The notes beneath the pieces were generated by a model. It made no database searches. It worked only from the letters and a program-made list of their open reading frames with translations, and had not been told where the DNA came from. The position numbers were made by a program, and so were the translations under genes. This document shows, piece by piece, positions 57,901 through 64,000 of a stretch of 64,000 nucleotides of DNA. Position 1 is the stretch's first letter; each line of letters begins with the position of its first letter. Origin of the DNA: Sisyra terminalis (Eukaryota; Arthropoda; Insecta; Neuroptera; Sisyridae); the NCBI GenBank assembly GCA_958496175.1, contig OY292276.1, positions 60,091,080 to 60,155,079 of the forward strand, in the 5' to 3' direction.

Positions 57901-60900
57901 AACCTCGTGGCTGGACAACGAGACGCGCCAATTGGCCGCGTTGAAAATTGACGCGATGCGGCTGCGCATTGGCTATCCGGATTTTATTCTGGATCGGACG
58001 CAATTGGCGCGACGCTACTACGACGTCGAGGTCAATCCGGAAACGTATTTCGAAAACACGCTCAGCATTCTGCAGGTATTTCGTTAGATCGAGGCCGTCG
58101 TGCCGTTACGATTAATTTTTATAAAAGTTAAAGTAGAGTTCTTGTATATTGATTTATTAGCACCTGACGAGGACAGAACAAGCGCGCCTTGGACAACCCG
58201 TCAATAAGACGCTATGGAACACGGCGCCGGCCGTCGTCAACGCTTATTACAGTCGGAATAAGAATCAAATAAGTAAGTGGATTTTTTTGCCGATGTAGAT
58301 TCTTTAGTAAAAGAAGTTTTTTTTTTTAGTGTTTCCGGCGGGGATTTTACAGCCGCCGTTCTATCAAAGATGGTTTCCAAGATCGTTGAACTATGGCGGA
58401 ATTGGAGTTGTGATTGGACATGAAATTACGCATGGATTTGACGATAAAGGTCGATTGTTTGATCGGAATGGAAATTTGCAACGGTGGTGGACTGAAGAGG
58501 CCGTTGAAGGCTTTCATAGTCGGGCTCAGTGTCTTATTGGTAATCTGATAAGGATAAATTATCCTGTTAAAAAAAAGGCATTTAAAATATGTGATAGGAA
58601 AATTGAAATGCATGTAACAAAAAAGGACATAGACAAATATGGCCGGTGATTAGATATTCTACGAAATGCTACGCATCATTTGTATGTATCATAAATAGTA
58701 ACGTAAATAACGAATTGAGAATATGCATTAATAATAGATAGAGTACAACAAAGCCAATATATATGTTAGAGTGATTGTTTTTTGACTTTTTTTGGTCCCA
58801 TCGTGAAATTTTGTTGGAAATACCAAAAAAAAATTCCCTGAATTATCCCCCTTATTATCTTTTTTTCATTTTTAAATCATTAAACGACGGTAGAAATAGA
58901 AAAATCGTAAAATTGACTTAAGCTTCAACTATGACCTTAAATAACTCAGAAACCGTTCGAGTAAGCAAAAAATCGTAAGAGACTCTTTTTTGTAGAGCGT
59001 TAAATTTGCTATAAGAATTGTCATTGGTCGACATGATCTGTTCATTATTTCATGATGAAAAAAAATTTCAACAAAAAATCAACAGAACTTTTCCCGTGTT
59101 GTGTATACAATATATAAAATATATTGCAGTCCAATTTATGTAGTATAATTTAACATAATAATATACAAATTTAATATAATAATATATAAACTTAATATAT
59201 GATAGTAATATATAAAAATCATACCACCAACAAAAATTCAAACAAAAATATTCGTGACGTTTTGCCCAGATACGTATTTCGATTGCCAAGCAATCTTCAT
59301 CAGTGGTCATCAAGTAGTTTGGATTCCTCCGTAACTGCTTTGTATTGAACTACAGAGAAATTTTAATATTTGTTCAATTTTTTGACGCAACCATCAATTT
59401 TATGAGAAAATTTTATAGGACATTTTTTGTAGAGCACTTTTTTCCCAATAACTTATCTCTATAAAAGTTTTTGATATTTTTCACAGGTCCTAATCAAAAT
59501 ACGATTTTGAACAGTTTTACTGTGTATACAATATATAGAATATATTGCGGTCCAATTTATGTAGTATAATTTAATATAATAGTATATAAAAATCATACCA
59601 TAAACATAAATTTGAACAGAAGTTCAAACAAAAATATTCGTGACGTATTGCCCAGATACGTATTTCGATTGCCAAGCAATCTTCCTCAGTGGTCATCAAG
59701 TAGAATCATCACAAAACAGTTACGGAGTGATCCAAACTACTTGATGACCACTCAGGAAGATTGCTTGGCAATCGAAATACGTATCTGGGCAATACGTCAC
59801 GAATATTTTTGTTTGAACTTCTGTTCAAGTTTATGTTAATAAATTGGACTGCAATATATTTTATATATTGTATACACAATTTAACATTATGTTGATTCAA
59901 TTGAAGATTGTTTAATAAAAATATGAAAAAAAGAAAAGAAAACAACTTTTTTCTTTTGATTATTTTTTAATACATGCATAAGTTTGAAAAATGTGTGACG
60001 TCCCATCAGGGGGGAGGGGGTTCTAAAAAAATGTGACAACCTGTGACAAGGACGGGGGGAGGGGTATAAAAGTTTTAAAATTCGTGTGACGTAATTTATG
60101 GATGGTCCCTTATTAAAAGCAATAATTTCAAAATGCCTTTTTTTTTAACAGAGATATATTCACTGCTAAGTCCCTAAGAGTTATTGAAATGTTTTTTTTT
60201 TAGAACAGTACGGCCATTATACGGTGCAAGAAGTTAGTATGCAAGTCGATGGCGTTAATACGCAAGGCGAGAATATCGCCGACAACGGTGGAATCAAGCA
60301 AGCATTTCGGGCCTACCAAAAGTGGCTACAAACGCATGGCGACGAAAATGAAACGTTACCCGGCATAAATGCCACAAATACGCAATTATTTTTTTTAAAC
60401 TTTGCCCAGGTAGGTATTTTTTTCGGGATATCCAGAAAGAGGAATATCTGGTTTCACCAGGAAGGCCTAACAACCACCATATATTTACTAGAAACTTCAC
60501 CTGGGTAAAAAAGGCATTCTGATGAATTTTATGCCTTTAAACCTCTTCTATTGTGTATACAATATATAAGATATATTGCACTCATAGTATTGCCCAGATA
60601 TGTATTTCGATTGCCAAGCAATCTTCATCAGTGGTCATCAAGTAGTTTGGATCACTCCGTAACTGCTTTGTGATGATTCTTCTATTTCCTTAGTAAGATA
60701 AATAAAAAACTAATTAAGTTATGATACCATCTTCAACGGGTTGTACGTAATTTATGAATGGCCCTTAACGTGGGTAAGAATTGTCTTCAGGAATGTATGG
60801 TGGTTATTGGGCAAAAATTCACGTCTGGCTTTAAACAGGGAACTATGGTTGTAGGTAGGGCGGAGGGAATTGCCGAACTATGCCCTACCGTAGAATACCA

Positions 60901-61599
60901 ATGATTTACCTTAAAAACCAAATACTAAGATCTTTAGTGACTCTAGGGTTAATAAAAATCCGTGATCAAGAAATATTGAAAATTTGCTCGATACAAGGAT
61001 CAAACCCAATACCAACTAGTTTTTGAGTGGTCACCTAGACCACTCGGCCACCAATAGGCTTCAATTAAAAATAAAATGCATTCCTCTTTCGAAAACTAAA
61101 TATTATTTCACTCACTAGAGCTTTTAAATGTCGCCTACAAACCAGTGTTTCCCCAAGGTTTGTAAATTACACAGGTTGTCCGATTAGAAAAAAAAATATG
61201 ACGTCATACGAAGAATTTTGAAATTTGAATCAGTCTGAAGATATGTACGAATTTCTTCTGGATACGTCACGTAGCGCATGAGGCCACCTGTGTTTTTTAT
61301 AAACCTTGGTGTTTCCCAACCTCTTTTCTGGAGAATTTAGGTCAATAAATAAAATACTTTTTTAGGTATGGTGTGGCGCAATGCGTCCAGAAGCAACCCG
61401 AAACAAATTAAAAACCGCAGTACATTCTCCGGGTCGTTACAGGTATAACTTCCAATGAATTTTCTATGGAACTATTGAATTAAATATTTATATTTTTAGG
61501 GTAATTGGAACGTTGAGCAATTCAGACGATTTTGCTCGGGAATTTCATTGTCCCGCAGGATCACCGATGAATCCTGCTCGAAAATGTAGTGTGTGGTGA
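48899..61599 (+). CDS. Neprilysin-like M13 zinc metallopeptidase (18 coding exons)
   Basis: Exons by eye, all with GT-AG introns and matching phase: 48899-48933, 48999-49135, 49196-49374, 49442-49495, 49590-49770, 52435-52634, 52690-52834, 52888-53090, 53148-53327, 53861-54072, 56681-56764, 57633-57771, 57848-58075, 58161-58272, 58330-58539, 60204-60409, 61366-61442, 61500-61599. Together they give 893 residues. It is a type II membrane ectopeptidase: short cytosolic tail, one membrane segment at about 24-43, a long charged stem (44-195), then the M13 fold starting [14 protein letters not shown] (208-221). NAYY (686-689) is the substrate-binding motif, HEITH (727-731) binds zinc, and GENIAD supplies the third ligand E789 and D793. 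The protein ends CSVW, the usual M13 terminus. Motif spacing matches human neprilysin. All catalytic residues are present, so it should cleave extracellular peptides. The stem is longer than in human neprilysin; which insect Nep orthologue it is was not settled. Confidence 0.93.
49927..50194. mobile_element. hAT-type MITE in neprilysin intron 5
   Basis: The ends CAAGGGCGGATTT and AAATCCGCCCTTG are perfect inverted repeats. Flanks CAATAATA (49919-49926) and CACTAATA (50195-50202) form an 8-bp duplication with one mismatch. G- and C-runs lie just inside each end. Confidence 0.8.
50594..51845. repeat. Tandem duplication in neprilysin intron 5 (~555 bp, 2.3 copies)
   Basis: TTCTCGGCTCCTGGACTTAA at about 50650 recurs as TTCTCGGCTCCTGGATTTGA near 51206. 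TAATATTAGTCCGT and CTCCAACTAACGTGAAGTCA also repeat in order. A third partial copy covers about 51650-51845. Intronic and non-coding. Confidence 0.8.
54592..54756. mobile_element. MITE, CAAGG family, copy 6
   Basis: Family termini are intact, but the flanks (GTTGTTACG and GTGTAGTAT) do not match. Compared with copy B near 55920, about 36 bp of host sequence is missing at the site, so the target duplication was lost by deletion. Confidence 0.85.
54777..55103. mobile_element. hAT-type non-autonomous element
   Basis: The ends CAGGGGTTCTCAAAGTGTGC and GATTGAGAACCCCTG are a familiar hAT terminal motif. The flanking octamers agree at only 5 of 8 positions. The centre includes an (AT)n tract at 54938-55002. 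Confidence 0.8.
56214..56360. mobile_element. MITE, CAAGG family, copy 7 (reverse orientation)
   Basis: The ends CAAGGTTTATAAATTACACA and TTTTTTATAAACCTT are present, with ATGACGTCAT inside. The target duplication is not recognisable; compared with copy A near 55225 about 10 bp of host sequence is missing. Confidence 0.85.
56876..57119. mobile_element. hAT-type MITE in neprilysin intron 11 (8-bp TSD)
   Basis: Flanked by perfect ACCTCAAC (56868-56875 and 57120-57127). The ends CAGCCCCCGC and CCAGGGCCTG are only loosely inverted. GC-rich edges with GGTCGCCCGGGGCGG surround an AT-rich centre. Confidence 0.75.
57119..57648. repeat. Tandem duplication spanning the intron 11 / exon 12 junction
   Basis: GACCTCAACGTCCAAATA at 57119 recurs at 57374, and AATATTTAAGCGCAG followed by ATTTTATTTTGTCCTG occurs at 57332-57362 and again at 57618-57648. 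The second copy is the true acceptor and first 16 bases of exon 12. The first is a decoy lying 286 bp upstream inside the intron, after which the sequence diverges from coding. Confidence 0.85.
59263..59309 (-). ncRNA. Hammerhead-like motif, family B, antisense in neprilysin intron 15
   Basis: Part of a single family B arm (about 59100-59343). The core is CTGATGA (complement of 59297-59303), stem II, stem III and stem I are as in the 47.0-kb copy, and predicted cleavage falls after the C complementary to 59269. It is antisense to the host gene. Confidence 0.55.
59489..59880. mobile_element. Family B foldback element in neprilysin intron 15
   Basis: Complete two-armed copy in reverse orientation: the tail (AAAATACGATTTTGAACAGT) lies on the left at about 59495-59519, then TGTGTATACAATATATAGAA, a loop near 59705-59735, and the inverted end ATTGTATACACAA at 59880. 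The left-arm motif (59649-59695, minus) has the allowed core CTGAGGA. The right-arm motif (59745-59791, plus) reads CTCAGGA, which breaks the invariant core G. Confidence 0.7.
60000..60115. mobile_element. Partial MITE with a GGGACCATCCATAAATTACG-type end
   Basis: GTGACGTAATTTATGGATGG followed by TCCC at the right edge, and G-runs inside, match the common GGGNCCNTCCATAAATTACG class and are related to the element at 14412-14813. The left end is not clear. Confidence 0.5.
60552..60685 (-). mobile_element. Internally deleted family B arm in neprilysin intron 16
   Basis: TTGTGTATACAATATATAAG is joined directly to the motif region and continues to CCGTAACTGCTTTGTGATGA. The hammerhead-like motif (60591-60637, minus) keeps the CTGATGA core, but stem III reads ATACATAT, losing the C-G pair. 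Confidence 0.65.
60850..61060 (-). repeat. tRNA-derived SINE in neprilysin intron 16
   Basis: On the minus strand TGGCCGAGTGGT (complement of 61039-61050) is a pol III A box and GGGTTTGATCC (complement of 60997-61007) is a B box, spaced as in a tRNA with a long variable arm (Leu/Ser type). No acceptor-stem pairing or complete cloverleaf is seen, so this is a SINE head, not a tRNA gene. The body (ATTTTTATTAACCCT, AGAGTCACTAAAGATCTTAG) recurs at 42.42-42.53 kb. Confidence 0.6.
61154..61308. mobile_element. MITE, CAAGG family, copy 8 (9-bp TSD)
   Basis: Perfect flanks GTGTTTCCC (61145-61153 and 61309-61317). Reverse orientation, in neprilysin intron 16 only 57 bp before the exon 17 acceptor end. 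Confidence 0.9.
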
Positions 61600-61659
61600 A
61601 AATTAAATACTAATATTAATCAATTACTGTATAATAATTATTATAGTTCATATGCCACT

Positions 61660-61665
61660 AATAAA
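61660..61665 (+). terminator. Polyadenylation signal of the neprilysin gene
   Basis: AATAAA lies 61 bp after the neprilysin stop and 16 bp before the GTPBP3 stop codon; a second lies at 61673-61678. Cleavage 10-30 bp downstream would fall inside the last exon of GTPBP3. Confidence 0.6.
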
Positions 61666-61680
61666 ATTTAATAATAAAAA

Positions 61681-63401
61681 CTATTTTCCAATACAAAATT
61701 CCTTAAAAATAACATCCAAAACTTGTTCGGATGTGACCGCACCGGAAATGCTGCCCAAATGAAATAACGTGGATCGTAAATGTTCGGCGACCAGTGCCAA
61801 ATCGGCGTTGGGGTTTTCGATGGTTTCAAGGAATTTTTTAATGGTTTTTTGGCATTTTTCTAGATGGGTACGGTGGCGAATTTGACTGAGCATTGGATGT
61901 TCTATCGAAGGTAGACCACATCTAAAAAAAAAATCAAAAATTAAGCTTTTTTTCTTTCGATAGAAAAAATACTTACAAATGTTTTAAATTTTGGGATAGT
62001 TTATCAATGAACGCCGAAACACCCTCGTGGGTTTTACATGAAATGAATGCAATATTGTGTGAATGGTTTTCGGTGATTTGTTGTAATAATTGTAGGGATT
62101 TCGAGTCGAGGGTATCAATTTTATTGAAAACTACTAAAGTGTTTTTGTCGATTGAAATATGATTTAGTTTCATTTCGGTTAAGCAGTCTTTTAGGTGCGT
62201 GGTGAAATTAAAATTTGGTAGATTTTCTAAGACGGTGTTTACATCCAACATGATTAAGTTTAATTCGGCACCTAGGGAATGTTGGATCGCTCGATTAATG
62301 CCTTCTTGTTCAATCGGATCATTGGTTGATTTATTAAGACCGGCCGTATCGACTAAGACTACAGGAAAACCGTTGATGTCTAAGGCTATTTCGAGGGCAT
62401 CTCGCGTAGTGCCCGCTATCGGCGTTACTATAGCTGCTGGACGATTACCTACAAATATTTTTTTAAATTTATTTTTATGCACCAATTTGATCGGTAAACT
62501 TGAAAATACTTAGTAGATTTAATAACGTGCTCTTTCCAACATTTGGTTTTCCTACTATAACAGTTTTAACTCCACTTCGAAGACGTTCCCCACGTCGTCC
62601 ATCCCGTAAATGTTCTATGATATCATCTCGTAATTTAGAAATATTTGCGATCATTTGCTTAAGAAGATGTTCATCTAGATTTTCGGTCTCTTCAAAATCG
62701 ATAACCGCTTCGATTTGCGCTAAATTAAAGACAATTAAATCACGCCACTTCATATACAAATCGCTGAGAATTCCTTCGGTTTGGATCAGCGCCTTGAAGT
62801 ATAGGAAAAACATGAGAGTGAATTACAGTAATCGATGGAAACTTATAACTTTGTAACTTGTTTTCGTTGAAATTCCGTTTCGGCGTCGATTAAATCGGCC
62901 AAGCCTTCCACTTCCAGCAGGTCTAGTTTGTTGGCGAAAAACGCACGCCGCGTGAATTCGCCAGGTTCGGCCGGCCGAAAATCGGGCAATTTGCCTAGGG
63001 CGTTCAGGACGGCCGTCACGACGGCAATGCCGCCGTGCACGTGCAACTCGCACACATCTTCGCCAGTGAAACTGGCCGGTCCAGGAAACCAAAGCACCAG
63101 ACCTCGGTCGAGCATTTCGTTGGACGCGGGGTCGTGGATTTTGCGTAGCAACGCGGTACGTGGACTTGGTGGGTGTTTTAAGTTGATCATTTTCGTGAGA
63201 ACTTGGTGCGAAAATTTGCCAGACGTACGAATGACGGCTACGCCTGATTTACCTTTACCTACCATTAAAAAAGGTTCAATAAATGAATTAAATCATTGTG
63301 CAATTGGGAAATTTACCGGAAGATAATGCAAAAATTGTACTTTTCAGTCGATGTGGGATTATATTTGAATAAATTTTTACGGGTTTCAATAACTTAAACA
63401 T
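61681..63401 (-). CDS. GTPBP3: Mitochondrial tRNA-modifying GTPase GTPBP3 / MnmE (5 exons)
   Basis: Exons on the minus strand: 63401-63317, 63258-62858, 62792-62510, 62448-61977, 61921-61681; GT-AG introns and phases agree, giving 493 residues. With its partner MTO1 the protein makes the taurinomethyl modification of the wobble uridine in mitochondrial tRNAs. The N-terminus [20 protein letters not shown] is basic and lacks acids, as in mitochondrial presequences. [20 protein letters not shown] opens the folate-binding TrmE N domain (to about residue 120), with [14 protein letters not shown] and [12 protein letters not shown]. The GTPase domain shows GKPNVGKS (243-250), TPIAGTTRD (265-273), DTAGL (290-294) and NKID (365-368). 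The C-terminal CIGK (490-493) carries the conserved catalytic cysteine. Nothing essential is missing. An alternative duplicated first exon lies just upstream. Confidence 0.95.
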
Positions 63402-63671
63402 TTTTTGACAGATTTTTTAAAATTGGTTATGATGATGGCCGCTTGAGCGCACCACTATACGGCCTTTACCTACCATTAAAAAAGGTTCAATAAATGAATT
63501 AAATCATTGAATTATGGGAAATTACCGGAAGATAATGCAAAAATTGTACTTTTCAGTCGATGTGGGATTATATTTGAATAAATTTTTACGGGTTTCAATA
63601 ACTTAAACATTTTTCTGACAGATTTTTTAAAAATTGGTTATGATTATGGCCGCTTGAGCGCGCCACCATAC
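63253..63671. repeat. Tandem duplication (~210 bp) of GTPBP3 promoter, exon 1 and intron 1
   Basis: CTTTACCTACCATTAAAAAA at 63253 recurs at 63464, and GGCCGCTTGAGCGC occurs at 63438 and 63648. The two copies differ by a few small indels and substitutions. The block includes the intron 1 acceptor at its inner edge, the whole of intron 1 and exon 1, and 60-70 bp upstream. Confidence 0.92.
63526..63610 (-). CDS. GTPBP3: Duplicated alternative first exon of GTPBP3
   Basis: An 85-bp copy of exon 1 lies 209 bp upstream, with its own ATG at 63610, the same 28 codons by eye and a donor (GGTAATTT against GGTAAATTT). It could splice in the same phase to exon 2, giving an identical protein from a second promoter. 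It is also possible that only one of the two copies is used. Confidence 0.6.
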
Positions 63672-63811
63672 GGCATTGATTTTAGTGAAAAATGGCGGAT
63701 TATGTCTTTTCTAAAATGAAATAACAACAAATATTTTAATAAATATCTAGTTTAATGGTTTAATTAACGTTAAAAACTATTGAAGACATTCATTTTTAAT
63801 TCCACAAGAAA
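63611..63811. promoter_or_regulatory. Bidirectional promoter region
   Basis: GTPBP3 (minus) and the gene starting at 63812 (plus) are divergent, with 201 bp between the outer GTPBP3 start copy and the plus-strand ATG. GGCCGCTTGAGCGCGCC (63648-63664) is the GC-rich core, and AAAATGGCGGATT at 63690 resembles a YY1-type site common at housekeeping starts. No TATA box stands out. Confidence 0.45.
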
Positions 63812-64000
63812 ATGGATGCAAAAGACTCAACTTCTACGGTCGGAAATCGACCTAGTGCTCGATGGCTTCGAAGCCGTGGTGAAGAACGAGCTACAGGTCA
63901 AGGTGCCGCTTTAATTAAACGAAAACTTTACAATTGCACCTCCGAGGCGGACGAGGACGAACAAACTACATACTCGCCACCGGTAAAACCTGCACCTTTA
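63812..64000 (+). CDS. 5' end of an unidentified gene, cut by the window edge
   Basis: An ATG at 63812 (AGAAAATGG) opens 63 codons without a stop up to the window end. The peptide begins MDAKDSTSTVGNRPSARWLR, contains GEERATGQGAALIKRKLYNC and then an acidic stretch SEADEDE before TTYSPPVKPAPL. It is hydrophilic with no signal peptide or membrane segment, which suggests a nuclear or cytosolic protein. GC content rises compared with the spacer, as in the other coding exons. I do not recognise the family. Confidence 0.6.
   Translation, partial: MDAKDSTSTVGNRPSARWLRSRGEERATGQGAALIKRKLYNCTSEADEDEQTTYSPPVKPAPL

Noticed and set aside
60997..61050. tRNA gene
   Set aside because: Only A and B boxes match; acceptor and anticodon stems do not form, and the body repeats elsewhere, so it is called a SINE.
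62199..62856. Plus-strand frames opposite GTPBP3
   Set aside because: Antisense shadows of the GTPase-domain exons.
1..64000. CRISPR arrays, operons, bacterial promoters or rRNA genes
   Set aside because: None present; spliced genes and transposon content show insect nuclear DNA, and the direct repeats are far too long for CRISPR.

Overview
The window reads as AT-rich, repeat-laden nuclear DNA of an insect. The evidence is spliced genes with GT-AG introns, a FoxQ2-type forkhead gene, an M13 neprilysin with 18 coding exons, a nuclear gene for the mitochondrial tRNA-modifying GTPase GTPBP3/MnmE, and a transposon load of hAT, PIF/Harbinger-like, jockey-type LINE, tRNA-SINE and foldback elements. 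A beetle is my best guess from the look of FoxQ2 and the repeats, but the order is not proven. All gene models were spliced by eye from exon phase, splice consensus and family motifs. Layout: 1-10.5 kb is mostly non-coding. It holds one candidate first exon (1899-2078), a 435-bp tandem array (3593-6300), a foldback element with hammerhead-ribozyme-like motifs (7906-8212) and a tandem duplication carrying a small MITE (7.85-9.6 kb). FoxQ2 lies at 10548-11480 with a coding region unbroken by introns. At 12.5-16.9 kb there is a giant inverted repeat whose arms are tandem 393-bp units. 17-48 kb is a gene desert of palindromic elements, satellites and dead transposons: a jockey LINE at 26.85-28.13 kb, a heat-shock-promoter-like segment inside an inverted-repeat element at 30.09-31.41 kb, a hAT relic at 31.47-32.19 kb, an RT fragment at 33.88-34.45 kb and complex satellites at 34.5-37.9 and 38.9-41.0 kb. 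The 3' end of the window is genic. A neprilysin-like peptidase (48899-61599, +, 893 aa) converges tail-to-tail on GTPBP3 (63401-61681, -, 493 aa). A further gene of unknown function starts at 63812 (+) and runs off the window, divergent from GTPBP3 across about 400 bp. The genes do not form a functional unit: a developmental transcription factor, a membrane ectopeptidase and a mitochondrial tRNA modifier. The most unusual signals are nine copies (seven with an intact core) of a hammerhead-like motif in one foldback element family, plus two in a second family with the same architecture of inverted arms, a 27-29-nt tail and a 10-11-bp target duplication, which resembles short Penelope-like retroelements. 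Others are a heat-shock-type promoter enclosed by transposon inverted repeats, a tandem duplication that doubles the first exon and promoter of GTPBP3, a duplication that creates a decoy splice acceptor in the neprilysin gene, and a MITE family (8 copies) with clean 9-bp target duplications.
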